Source: Clostridia bacterium (GTDB taxonomy: Bacteria > Bacillota > Clostridia > Oscillospirales > Acutalibacteraceae). Taken from it: DNA of 64,000 nucleotides. The translations under genes were made by a program, and so were the position numbers. Under the pieces are notes generated by a model. That model was not told the origin of the DNA. It saw only the letters and a program-made list of their open reading frames with translations, and made no database searches. Shown in pieces: positions 1 to 8,180 of this stretch; position 1 is the stretch's first letter, and each line of letters starts with the position of its first letter. The stretch covers positions 1 to 64,000 of the forward strand of contig JAFXDE010000043.1 of NCBI GenBank assembly GCA_017516315.1. Reading direction: 5' to 3'.

Positions 1-744
1 ACTGTTGTCAATTACTGGACATGCGTAAGCAAGGAAGATTTTAATGCAGCTCTTAATCTTATTTACGGCGAAGATGGTTCAGAATTAAGAACAAAGTATG
101 CAGGACTCATCGAAAAGATTGTGTATTACAGAGATCACTGCACTTTAAAACTTGATGAGCTTTACGATAAATGTGAAAACGAATATGACATTCATGTCGG
201 TTTTGTGGCAAGGTACGGATATATGAATCCGCCTATGACTAAGGGTGCAGATAAACTCTCCGACTTCCTTGTAAGCCTTGATGCTGCAACTATGGGTGCT
301 ACCTGTGCGAAAATCGGCAGCACTCTTTCCGAAGATTATATTGCACAGAGAGTAGAAGCGGGTAAGGGAGGTTACATCTCTCCTGACCGACAGGTGGATT
401 TATCAACGGCTCTTTATCCTGACAGAACATGGGTTATTAAGAATGCTCACCACAGCTTTACCACTGTTAGCGATAACATAACGCTGTCTTTCCTTCAGGG
501 AACAAATTATTCTATCCGCTCTGAAGGTGCATATCCTCAGTTCAGCGTATTTTTTGAAACCGAGGGAAGACTTGAGCCTATGACGGCAGAGAATTCTGCA
601 GATTACGAATGGGTTTCACTTCCTGAAGAAAAACCGACAACTCAAACAAGACTTGTTTCTTTGATTCGATTCCTTACAATGATTCTTAATTTCATAACAA
701 GTCTTTTTAAAGGCAATATTGATTTAGGTGGTATTTTTAACTGA
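1..744 (+). CDS. Lipase-like alpha/beta-hydrolase family surface protein, 3' part
   Basis: The reading frame is open from the first base, so the gene is cut by the window edge and only about 247 C-terminal residues are seen. No catalytic GxSxG is present in this part. The identification rests on clear similarity to the complete gene at 54616-56055: both have an ISPD/VSPDG motif, then TALYxDxTWxxK and a conserved histidine (H-H/H), which would be the catalytic His of an alpha/beta-hydrolase. After the shared region this copy has an extra C-terminal tail with a hydrophobic or amphipathic helix (LVSLIRFLTMILNF) that could anchor it to the membrane. The TGA stop is followed by a strong terminator. 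The lipase-like family is reasonably sure; substrate and true start are unknown. Confidence 0.7.
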   Translation, partial: TVVNYWTCVSKEDFNAALNLIYGEDGSELRTKYAGLIEKIVYYRDHCTLKLDELYDKCENEYDIHVGFVARYGYMNPPMTKGADKLSDFLVSLDAATMGATCAKIGSTLSEDYIAQRVEAGKGGYISPDRQVDLSTALYPDRTWVIKNAHHSFTTVSDNITLSFLQGTNYSIRSEGAYPQFSVFFETEGRLEPMTAENSADYEWVSLPEEKPTTQTRLVSLIRFLTMILNFITSLFKGNIDLGGIFN

Positions 745-823
745 TTCACCGTGAATAACTGAGAATACAAGCTTCGGATTAGCTCAGGGCTTGATTCTTG
801 TTGCTAAATTGAGCTGTAAACAC

Positions 824-855
824 AAAAATCGACAAGTTTTGACTTGTCGATTTTT
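824..855 (+). terminator. Rho-independent terminator of the lipase-like gene
   Basis: A perfect 13-bp stem (AAAAATCGACAAG with its complement CTTGTCGATTTTT) encloses a 6-nt loop. The stem's 3' arm ends in a run of five T. It lies 80 nt after the stop codon at 744 and is A/T-symmetric, so it could work in both directions. Confidence 0.85.
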
Positions 856-876
856 CATTTATGTCCGCAGGATAAA

Positions 877-1028
877 ACTTCATTCAGGGCATACTTGACG
901 CTGACTTCATTACAGCCTTTAGCCGTACTTCATTTTGCGTACATAAACGAATGAAGTTGCCTTGCGGCAAATGAAGTGGCTACGCCAATGAAGTATGCCT
1001 TCGGCACAACGAAGTTGCCCTTCGGGAA
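877..1028. repeat. Array of AATGAAGT octamers alternating with mini-hairpins
   Basis: Three copies of ACTTCATT (877-884, 904-911, 927-934) are followed by four copies of its reverse complement AATGAAGT (950-957, 970-977, 987-994, and 1008-1015 with one mismatch), so the whole element is a large imperfect dyad. The right-hand spacers are small hairpins of different sequence but the same shape: TTGCC/GGCAA at 957-970, TGGC/GCCA at 977-987, TGCC/GGCA at 996-1006, CCC/GGG at 1018-1026. No credible ORF lies here. Together with the terminator and the promoter it fills the 399-nt gap between genes. It looks like a non-coding repetitive element (REP/MITE-like); that class is inference. Confidence 0.7.
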
Positions 1029-1050
1029 AATGGATGACATCCGCACCCGA

Positions 1051-1079
1051 TTGTAAAATTTTAACATCTGTGATATAAT
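1051..1079 (+). promoter_or_regulatory. SigA-type promoter for the anchored metallophosphoesterase
   Basis: TTGTAA (1051-1056), a 17-nt spacer and a perfect TATAAT (1074-1079). It begins just after the hairpin-repeat element and about 65 nt before the gene start at 1144. Confidence 0.75.
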
Positions 1080-1143
1080 TAATCTTACAGATGACTCTAT
1101 AATATACAATATTCTGAATTCACCTACTAAAGGAGTGTTGACT

Positions 1144-2403
1144 ATGGCAAAAGTAAAACACAAAAACAGAAAAAAGACTTTGTTTGTCTCTGTTTTGGCA
1201 ATTTCAGTGATTGCGGTTCTGATTGCAGGGCTGAATTATTCAGCGGTTGAGAATCTTATCGAGAAGGGTAATTTATACTCGAAGGTTGAGTACGAAAATC
1301 AGCTTGTACCCGAAAAGGATGAAAACGGCAACTGGTATTTCACTACAGATGAAGACTTTAAGGTTATGCATCTTACGGATATTCACATCGGTGGCGGATT
1401 TATGTCAAAGGATGTTGATGAAAAAGCACTTAATGCAGTTGCGGCTATGGTGACAAGAGAAAAGCCTGACCTCGTTATCGCAACAGGAGATATTGCCTTT
1501 CCTGTGCCGTACACTGCCGGTACCTTCAACAATCACAGCGGTGCTGTGGCCTTTGCAAACCTTATGGAAAGTCTCGGTGTGTATTGGGATGTAACCTTCG
1601 GTAATCACGATGCCGAAGCCTACTCATATTTTGACAGAAAAGCTATGGGTGAGTTTTATGAAAGAGAAGAGTTTAAGTATTGTCTCTTCCAATCGGGTCC
1701 CGAGGATGTTGACGGCTACGGAAATCACATTATAGAGGTGAAAAACTCCGAGGGTATCATCACTCAGGCATTGGTATTGATTGACTCCCAGGCTTATATC
1801 AAAGATAATATCATCGAGAGCATTAAGGGTACTTATGATAACATCCACGAAAATCAGGTGCAGTGGTACGAAAAGGAAATAAAGCGTATGGATGCTGAAA
1901 ACAAGAGTATCGATGAAAATGCTGAAACAGTCAGCTCGATGGCCTTCTTCCATATCCCCTTGGTGGAAATGGCTGATGCCTGGACTGAATTTACAGAAAA
2001 CGGATATGAAGACACAGACGATTTTAAATATATTGAGGGTATAATAGCTGAAGGCGGAAGACTGGTTTACAGCGGTTTAGGTGAGGATGACCTTTTCGAG
2101 AAAATGCTCGAGCTTGATTCTACAAAGGCTATGTTCAACGGCCACGACCACATTAATAATACCACCTTTGAATATAAGGGTATTACCTTCAGCTATGGTT
2201 ACAGTATTGACTATTTCGCATATTCGGGCATCGATAAGCTTGGCTCACAGAGAGGCTGTACTATTATTACCTGTAAGCCGGATACAAGCTTTACTATCGA
2301 TAAATATAACTATTATTCAGACAGATATGCCCTCGAGGGCTTTAACCGTGAAGAGGTTACAATGCAGTATGAGGATATTACATATCAGCATTTTCCCGAA
2401 TAA
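1144..2403 (+). CDS. Membrane-anchored calcineurin-like metallophosphoesterase
   Basis: A 419-residue protein of the calcineurin-like phosphoesterase superfamily, which uses a two-metal centre to split phosphomono- or diesters. Motifs in order: DIHIGG (D-x-H) near residue 80, ATGDIAF (GD) near 115, FGNHDAE (GNHD) near 158, FHIP near 270 and GHDHINN near 335. The N-terminus is basic, then a hydrophobic helix (residues about 11-28), so the enzyme is probably anchored with its catalytic domain outside. The ATG at 1144 is chosen because AAAGGAG sits 8 nt upstream; in-frame GTG and TTG codons at 1135 and 1138 overlap that site. Substrate unknown. A cytoplasmic-looking relative lies at 56098-57210. 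Confidence 0.85.
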   Translation: MAKVKHKNRKKTLFVSVLAISVIAVLIAGLNYSAVENLIEKGNLYSKVEYENQLVPEKDENGNWYFTTDEDFKVMHLTDIHIGGGFMSKDVDEKALNAVAAMVTREKPDLVIATGDIAFPVPYTAGTFNNHSGAVAFANLMESLGVYWDVTFGNHDAEAYSYFDRKAMGEFYEREEFKYCLFQSGPEDVDGYGNHIIEVKNSEGIITQALVLIDSQAYIKDNIIESIKGTYDNIHENQVQWYEKEIKRMDAENKSIDENAETVSSMAFFHIPLVEMADAWTEFTENGYEDTDDFKYIEGIIAEGGRLVYSGLGEDDLFEKMLELDSTKAMFNGHDHINNTTFEYKGITFSYGYSIDYFAYSGIDKLGSQRGCTIITCKPDTSFTIDKYNYYSDRYALEGFNREEVTMQYEDITYQHFPE

Positions 2404-2420
2404 ATCCACATAATAAAGCT

Positions 2421-2449
2421 TTGATACGCAAGCCTTAGTGTGATACAAT
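2421..2449 (+). promoter_or_regulatory. SigA-type promoter for the CDP-alcohol phosphatidyltransferase
   Basis: TTGATA (2421-2426), a 17-nt spacer and TACAAT (2444-2449). Transcription would start near 2456, which makes the ATG at 2457 almost leaderless and supports the downstream ATG at 2484. Confidence 0.7.
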
Positions 2450-2483
2450 CATCACGATGAAAAAACAATTTATAGGTGAAAGA

Positions 2484-2981
2484 ATGACAAAGCGAATTGC
2501 AAATATAGTTACCGGTTGCCGTATTCTCGGCAGTATTATGTTATTGTTCTTTACTGCATTTTCCACGGAGTTTTATATCTTATATCTCTTCTGCGGTTTT
2601 ACTGATATGATAGACGGCACTATCGCAAGAAAAACAAACAGTAACAGTGAATTTGGCAGCAAGCTCGATACTTTCGCTGATTTTGTTTTTGTAACAGCGG
2701 CATTGATTAAGCTGTTATCCGTAATTCTGATTCCTTTATGGTTATTGATATGGGTAGGTATCATTGCGGTAATTAAAATTGGCAACATCATTTGGGGCTA
2801 TGCTTCTGAAAAAAAGTTTATTTCACAGCATACGGTTATGAACAAGGTAACGGGATTACTTCTTTTTATATTGCCTTTGACTGTATCCTTCGCGGAACTG
2901 AAATATACTGCCGTAGCTGTGTGCTCTGTCGCAACCTTTTCTGCTTTTCAGGAAGGATATTATTTGATACGGATTTATTGA
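2484..2981 (+). CDS. CDP-alcohol phosphatidyltransferase family protein
   Basis: A 165-residue integral membrane enzyme of the family that moves a phosphatidyl group from CDP-diacylglycerol to an alcohol such as glycerol 3-phosphate or serine. The signature D-x2-DG-x2-AR-x8-G-x3-D-x3-D is complete, running from DMIDGTIAR to KLDTFAD near residues 40-65. Several hydrophobic segments follow. The ATG at 2484 has AGGTGAA 3-9 nt upstream, whereas the in-frame ATG at 2457 has no ribosome site. The product could be phosphatidylglycerophosphate synthase or a relative, but the protein is shorter than most PgsA and the alcohol acceptor cannot be read from sequence. Confidence 0.82.
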   Translation: MTKRIANIVTGCRILGSIMLLFFTAFSTEFYILYLFCGFTDMIDGTIARKTNSNSEFGSKLDTFADFVFVTAALIKLLSVILIPLWLLIWVGIIAVIKIGNIIWGYASEKKFISQHTVMNKVTGLLLFILPLTVSFAELKYTAVAVCSVATFSAFQEGYYLIRIY

Positions 2982-3006
2982 CAGATGTTTTACAAGCTGT
3001 TAAAAT
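2978..3006 (+). promoter_or_regulatory. Consensus SigA promoter for the redox pair
   Basis: TTGACA (2978-2983), a 17-nt spacer and TAAAAT (3001-3006). The -35 box overlaps the stop codon of the preceding gene. Confidence 0.8.
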
Positions 3007-3060
3007 GAATAAGAAGAAAGCTTATAATAATTTTAAAGAAACAGAAACGGAGGAAATCAG

Positions 3061-4617
3061 ATGAAAACCTACGATGTAATCGTAATCGGTGCGGGTAACG
3101 GCGGCCTTGCCGCAGCAGCTACCTGTGCCAGAGCAGGTCTTTCCACCTTACTTCTGGAGAGACATAATATTCCCGGCGGCTCAGCTTCTTCTTTCGTGAG
3201 AGGCAGATTTGAATTCGAGCCCTCACTTCACGAGCTGGCCGGTGTCGGTGCCGAAGACGGGAAGGGTCAGATCGAGGATATGTTCACGCGCTTTAATGCT
3301 GATGTGGATTGGCATACCCACGATTCTACCTTCCGACTTGTTGTTCCTGCTAAGGAAGGAGACAAGGATGCCTTCGTAAATGAAAACGGTGTCAGTGTAA
3401 CTATTGATGCGCGTATGCCTGTAGGCTTTGAAAGCTTTGCACGAAAGCTTGATGAGCTTGTTCCCGGTTCCTATGAAAGCTGTATGAAGGCTTTCGACCT
3501 GTCGGAACGTATGTTCAAGGCCTTTGAATGTCTTGACGATCTTAAGAAGCTTCCCGGAAGCATAAAGGATTTACCCGATATAATGAGGATGGTATCCCAT
3601 ACTATGAAGGAGACTCTCGACGCTCTAGGTATGCCGAAAAAGGCCCAGGATATTTTCAGCACCTATTGGTGTTATATGGGTTCACCCGGGTCAAAATTTG
3701 ACTTCCTTTATTATATGGCAGTTCTTCACAGCTATGTTAAGGACGGAACAGGTATTCCTCGCCTTCGCAGCCATGAGATGAGCCTCGCTATTGATAAGGT
3801 TATCCGTGATGCGGGCGGAGAAATATGGTATAACTCCGAGGTTACTAAGGTACTTATGAAGCACGGAAAGCCGGAGGGCGTAGTTATAAACGGAGAAAAA
3901 GAGGTTTACGGTAAATACTTTATCTGTAACTCCTCGCCGAATACTGTGTGGAAGGATCTTTTTACAAAGAGAGATATTCCCGAAAAGCAGCTTAAAATGC
4001 TTAATACCCGTAAAATTGCCTGCACTCTTACTACCGTTTATCTCGGTATGAACAAAACAAAGGAGGAGCTCGGAATTACCGATTATTCCGTCTTTATTGC
4101 TCCCGATTCCGACTCAGACAAACAGTATGAAGCGGCACAGAATTATTTCAGCGGTTACTGTATCATTAACTGTCTTAACGAAATAATTCCCGACTGTACT
4201 CCCGAGGGTACCTGTCAGCTTTTCCTTACTACCATGACATTCGGAGATGTTATGAAGGATATAAAGCCTCAGGACTATAAAAGGTTCAAAACAAAGGTCG
4301 CTGAAGATATGATAGAAACCTGCGAAAAAGCACTTAATATTTCTATTAAGCCCCATATCGAAGAAATAGAAATTGCTTTGCCGCCGACCTTTGCGAGATA
4401 TCTTAATACTCCGTGGGGTACTCCTTACGGATATATGCTCGAAAAATGGGACAGTATGATTCCGAGAACAGTTCAGTATCTCCAGGATCAGCCCTTCGAT
4501 AACTTCCTTTTCTGCGGCGCTTCCCAGGAAAGAGGCGACGGCTACGGCTGTGCCTATTACACAGGTGAAAAAGCCGGCGGAATAGTAGTAAAGGTTATAG
4601 AAAAGGAGGGCAAATAA
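3061..4617 (+). CDS. CrtI/retinol-saturase-like FAD-dependent oxidoreductase
   Basis: A 518-residue soluble flavoprotein. Residues 5-40 form a Rossmann dinucleotide site (VIVIGAGNGGLAAA, ending in the ribose-binding Glu of LLLERH), followed by the PGGSASSF motif usual in phytoene-desaturase, retinol-saturase and carotenoid-isomerase relatives. The C-terminal second FAD contact reads FCGASQERGDGYG and ends in a GEKAG helix. The start has AACGGAGG just upstream. It is co-transcribed with the reductase starting 2 nt after its stop, which suggests that the partner feeds it electrons. No crt biosynthesis genes are nearby, so a carotenoid role is unlikely. The fold is sure; the substrate is unknown. 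Confidence 0.8.
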   Translation: MKTYDVIVIGAGNGGLAAAATCARAGLSTLLLERHNIPGGSASSFVRGRFEFEPSLHELAGVGAEDGKGQIEDMFTRFNADVDWHTHDSTFRLVVPAKEGDKDAFVNENGVSVTIDARMPVGFESFARKLDELVPGSYESCMKAFDLSERMFKAFECLDDLKKLPGSIKDLPDIMRMVSHTMKETLDALGMPKKAQDIFSTYWCYMGSPGSKFDFLYYMAVLHSYVKDGTGIPRLRSHEMSLAIDKVIRDAGGEIWYNSEVTKVLMKHGKPEGVVINGEKEVYGKYFICNSSPNTVWKDLFTKRDIPEKQLKMLNTRKIACTLTTVYLGMNKTKEELGITDYSVFIAPDSDSDKQYEAAQNYFSGYCIINCLNEIIPDCTPEGTCQLFLTTMTFGDVMKDIKPQDYKRFKTKVAEDMIETCEKALNISIKPHIEEIEIALPPTFARYLNTPWGTPYGYMLEKWDSMIPRTVQYLQDQPFDNFLFCGASQERGDGYGCAYYTGEKAGGIVVKVIEKEGK

Positions 4618-4619
4618 TT

Positions 4620-5822
4620 ATGGCAAGTAATCTTAATTCCTTAAAGGCGAAAAAATTCTTATCTATGCTTCCCGAGCGCCAGGCAAGATTTAACGAGGGA
4701 AAGGCGGAGCTTGTGGAAATCGAAGATAACGCTATGGCTTTAGCTAAGGCTCTTCATCCCAAGCGTCAGTATCTGAAAATAGAAAAGATTACCGAAAGGG
4801 GAGAGGACTGCAGAAGCTATACTCTCGTTCCCGACGGTGAGAAAACTAAATCTTTGGCTTATTTCGGCGCAGGTAAGTATCTTACTGTTTTTGAGACCAT
4901 AGAGGGTATGCCTGTAACCAGAGCCTATTCTATTTCATCCTCACCCAAGGAGTCTCTTGAGGGAAGGTATGTTCTTACTGTAAAGCTCGTTGACGGCGGT
5001 CTTGTATCAAAGTATATTTTTGATAACTGGGAGGTCGGCACAGAGGTTGAGGTTTCGGCTCCTTCGGGTAATTTCGAATATCAGCCTTTACGCGATGCCA
5101 AAAAGGTAATCTGTCTCGCAGGCGGAAGCGGTATAACACCCTTCGTTTCTATGGCAAAAGCCGTAGCTGACGGTGATGAGGATTTCGAGCTGACTCTTCT
5201 TTACGGAAGCAGAAGCTATGAAAGTATCCTTTTTGCCGAAGAGCTTGCTGAGCTGGAAAAGAAGTGCGATAAAATCAAGGTAGTCAATGTTCTCAGTGAT
5301 AAGGGCGTAAAGGTTAAGAAGGGCGACGAAAAGGGTCTGCTTACTGCAGAGCTTATAAAGAAATACGCACCGGAAAATGAGCCCTATTCCGTATTTATCT
5401 GCGGACCTCAGCAGATGTATGATTTCCTCGGTGACGAGCTTTTAAAGCTCAAGCTCGAAAAGAAATATATCCGCCACGAAATGTTCGGTGAATTCCACAA
5501 TCCCTCTTCACAGGAGGATTATCCTGAGGGTATTCCCGAAAAAATTACCGTTAAGGTCAGAATACAGGACGAGGTTTATACCGTTGAGGGTAATTCTGCC
5601 GACTCTCTTATGCAGACCCTCGAGAAAAACGGTATTTCCGTTCCTGCCAGATGTCGCAGCGGTGAATGCGGCTTCTGTCATTCACATCTTCTTTCGGGAA
5701 AGGTTTATGTACCTAAGCAGCTCGAATACAGAAGACTTGCAGATTATAAATTCGGCTGTATCCATCCCTGCTGCTCCTTCCCGCTTACGGACATCGAGAT
5801 GGAGGTCCCCACTGCAAAATAA
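4620..5822 (+). CDS. Ferredoxin-NAD(P) reductase-like flavoprotein with C-terminal 2Fe-2S ferredoxin domain
   Basis: A 400-residue electron-transfer protein. After a 55-residue N-terminal segment of unknown role comes an FAD-binding barrel (RAYSISSSP near residue 101), an NAD(P)-binding domain (AGGSGITPFVSM near 165; ICGPQQMYD near 260) and a plant-type ferredoxin domain from about 305. The cluster ligands are CRSGECGFC (Cx4Cx2C) near 345 and a later cysteine in GCIHPCC. This order matches bacterial oxygenase reductases and Hcr-type NADH oxidoreductases. It starts 2 nt after the FAD oxidoreductase gene, so the two are one operon and very likely functional partners. Confidence 0.85.
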   Translation: MASNLNSLKAKKFLSMLPERQARFNEGKAELVEIEDNAMALAKALHPKRQYLKIEKITERGEDCRSYTLVPDGEKTKSLAYFGAGKYLTVFETIEGMPVTRAYSISSSPKESLEGRYVLTVKLVDGGLVSKYIFDNWEVGTEVEVSAPSGNFEYQPLRDAKKVICLAGGSGITPFVSMAKAVADGDEDFELTLLYGSRSYESILFAEELAELEKKCDKIKVVNVLSDKGVKVKKGDEKGLLTAELIKKYAPENEPYSVFICGPQQMYDFLGDELLKLKLEKKYIRHEMFGEFHNPSSQEDYPEGIPEKITVKVRIQDEVYTVEGNSADSLMQTLEKNGISVPARCRSGECGFCHSHLLSGKVYVPKQLEYRRLADYKFGCIHPCCSFPLTDIEMEVPTAK

Positions 5823-5837
5823 TATATTATATTGTAT

Positions 5838-5875
5838 AAGAGGCTGTATCTTCTCAGGGTACAGCCTCTTATTTT
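5838..5875 (+). terminator. Terminator of the redox operon
   Basis: An 11-bp perfect stem (AAGAGGCTGTA with TACAGCCTCTT) encloses an 11-nt loop, then ATTTT. It lies 15 nt after the reductase stop codon. Confidence 0.85.
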
Positions 5876-5983
5876 AAAAATTAAGGATATAAAACCTTTT
5901 ATTCATATTTTTATAATAATTTCTGATTAAAATAAATATTAAGGAAATTTTGATTAATTTGGGATTATGATGAGGAGGTAAAA

Positions 5984-8149
5984 ATGAGAAAGATTATTCT
6001 ATCGCTTGTAGCTGTTATGATTTTCCTTTTGTTACCGGGCTCTTCTGCCGTAGCTTACGCCGAGGACGGTGCAGCTTATACTGCGGAAGCCGGATATCAG
6101 GACGAATCTCAGGATGTAAGTGACGAAGAGAATACGGAAGAGCTACCGTCTGAAGAAGTATCCCTATGCAGAACTGAGCCTGTGGTTTCTCTTGATGGTA
6201 AAACCGTAATGCTTATAGGCAATTCGATGTTTTATTACGGAAACTGTGTTATTCACGGCAGCGCAGGTAAGGCGGATTACGGGTACTTTTATCGGGTAGC
6301 TTCTGCTAACGGTGAAAATGTAAAGGTACTCGACTATACCTACGGCGGACATACTCTCGACGAGACTTATGATGAGTACCTCAAAAAAATGAGTGCTGAG
6401 AAACGAGCCGGTGTTGACTATGTTGTAATGTCAGAAGCCAATATAGAAAACGAAGATCTTTTAGGCTCCTGTAAAAGGATCGCAGAGCTTTTTCCCGAAG
6501 AAACGAAGTTCGTTTATATGTGCAATCCTATGATGCACTATAAAAATATGGAAAGCTTACTGAAGGGTGTCGAGGAGCTGAGAAAGGAGAATTTTGACAT
6601 TGTAGACTGGGGTAGGCTTGTTTATGACATTTACAGCGGAAACACAGCAGTTCCCGGAGGAATTTTCAAATATGATTTCTGCAGCTTTATTATTGATAAT
6701 GTGGATTATTCTGCAGGAACAGGTCTTACTGTCGGCGGAAAAAAAGCTGATGTCAAGCATCCCAATCCTCTCTCGGGTTATATTGAAGCACAGATGCTTT
6801 ACAGTGCCATTACGAACCGTTCAGCGCTCTATACCGACTACAGCTTCTGCTATAATAAAGAACTAGCAAGCAAATTTGACATAGATTCATTTGCTCTTAA
6901 GTATTATACAGGGACTAAGAAAACCAATTTTACCGATATTTTTCGTTCTCCTGCTGATATGTTCGGCATACAGAGCTTAATTGATGATTATCTCGTAAAG
7001 GAAGGAAAGCATATCATTTATGTCAATGAATATGTAGCGCCCGGATGTAATTCGGGAGGCCTCAGTGAAGGCTATTACTGTTCAGTCTGCGGCGAAACCG
7101 TAAAAGAGCAGGAATATATTCAAAGCAAGGGCGGACATACGGTGGTTTATGAAAAAGCGGTAGCACCTACCTGCACCAAGGCCGGCAAATCGGGAAGTGC
7201 TTACTGCAGTGTATGCAAGGAGTATCTTATAAAATCCTCCACTCTGAAGGCTACGGGACATTCCGATACCACTATGCTTACTGCGGCTACGACAGAGAGC
7301 GACGGTAAGAAGACTGTTTCCTGTACCGTGTGTAATAAAACCATCTCAAGTGAGAAAATACCTAAAATAGCGAGCATAACTCTTTCTGCAAAGGAATTTA
7401 TTTATGACGGAAAAAGTAAGACACCTAAGGTAACGGTTAAAGCATCTGACGGAAAAACTCTTGAGAACGGCAAGGATTATACGGTTACATACCCCGAAAA
7501 GAGAAAAGAAGTCGGAAATTATAAGCTTACCGTAGCATTTAAGGGTAAATACAGCGGAACTAAAAGCTTTACCTTTAAAATCAGAGCAGGCGTTACTTCA
7601 TCGCTTACTACAAAAAGCTATCTTAATGCAGTTAAGCTTACCTGGAAAAAGGTTGAAGGCGCTACAGGCTACAGAGTTTATGTTTATAACACAAAAACAA
7701 AGAAATACGAAAAGTATGCGGATACGAAGAGAACTGCAATCAATGTCAAAAAGCGTAAAACCGGTACGGAACATAAATTCAGAGTAAAGGCATATACAGT
7801 AGTCGGAGAAAAGATTTACTATGCTTACAAATATAAAAGTATTTCTGCCGTAACAAAGCCGACAAAGGTAACTCTCGGTACTCTTTCATCCTCAGAGCGA
7901 GGCGAGGTTACTCTCAGCTGGAAAAAGGTAAGCAGAGCAGACGGATACCGTATAATATATGCTGATAATTCTAAGTTCAAATCTTCTGAGAAGCTTACTG
8001 TCAGCAGCGGTAAAACCGTTAAAAGAACAGTTAAAAACCTTAAATCGGGCAAAAAGTATTATTTTAAGGTCAGAGCATACAAAACGCTCGACGGAAAAAA
8101 GGTCTACGGACCCTACTCATCAGTTAAAAACATTACCGTAAAACGATAG
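5984..8149 (+). CDS. Secreted SGNH-hydrolase-like protein with Cys-rich repeats and two Fn3 domains
   Basis: A 721-residue exported protein. A signal peptide (residues 1-26, ending AVAYA) is followed by an acidic linker and an SGNH/GDSL-like domain at about 65-290: GNSMFYYG would carry the nucleophile Ser and DVKHPNPLSG the D-x2-H pair. Residues about 335-465 contain three cysteine-rich repeats (CSVCGE, CSVCKE, CTVCNK), then an Ig-like segment (IYDGKSKTP) and two fibronectin type III domains (TWKKVEGATGYRVYVY; SWKKVSRADGYRIIYA). The end is rich in Lys with no sortase signal. RBS GAGGAGGT precedes the ATG. A surface esterase or carbohydrate deacetylase is plausible, but the SGNH motifs are loose and activity is not assured. 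Confidence 0.7.
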   Translation: MRKIILSLVAVMIFLLLPGSSAVAYAEDGAAYTAEAGYQDESQDVSDEENTEELPSEEVSLCRTEPVVSLDGKTVMLIGNSMFYYGNCVIHGSAGKADYGYFYRVASANGENVKVLDYTYGGHTLDETYDEYLKKMSAEKRAGVDYVVMSEANIENEDLLGSCKRIAELFPEETKFVYMCNPMMHYKNMESLLKGVEELRKENFDIVDWGRLVYDIYSGNTAVPGGIFKYDFCSFIIDNVDYSAGTGLTVGGKKADVKHPNPLSGYIEAQMLYSAITNRSALYTDYSFCYNKELASKFDIDSFALKYYTGTKKTNFTDIFRSPADMFGIQSLIDDYLVKEGKHIIYVNEYVAPGCNSGGLSEGYYCSVCGETVKEQEYIQSKGGHTVVYEKAVAPTCTKAGKSGSAYCSVCKEYLIKSSTLKATGHSDTTMLTAATTESDGKKTVSCTVCNKTISSEKIPKIASITLSAKEFIYDGKSKTPKVTVKASDGKTLENGKDYTVTYPEKRKEVGNYKLTVAFKGKYSGTKSFTFKIRAGVTSSLTTKSYLNAVKLTWKKVEGATGYRVYVYNTKTKKYEKYADTKRTAINVKKRKTGTEHKFRVKAYTVVGEKIYYAYKYKSISAVTKPTKVTLGTLSSSERGEVTLSWKKVSRADGYRIIYADNSKFKSSEKLTVSSGKTVKRTVKNLKSGKKYYFKVRAYKTLDGKKVYGPYSSVKNITVKR

Positions 8150-8180
8150 GATTACAGTCGTCACTTTAAGAGGGGATAAT

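Noticed and set aside
877..1028. CRISPR array
   Set aside because: The repeat unit is only 8 nt, occurs in both orientations, and the spacers are palindromic and 9-20 nt long. No cas genes are present.
930..1163. Minus-strand ORF of 77 codons across the repeat element
   Set aside because: It runs through the hairpin repeats and the plus-strand promoter, with no ribosome site and low-complexity content.
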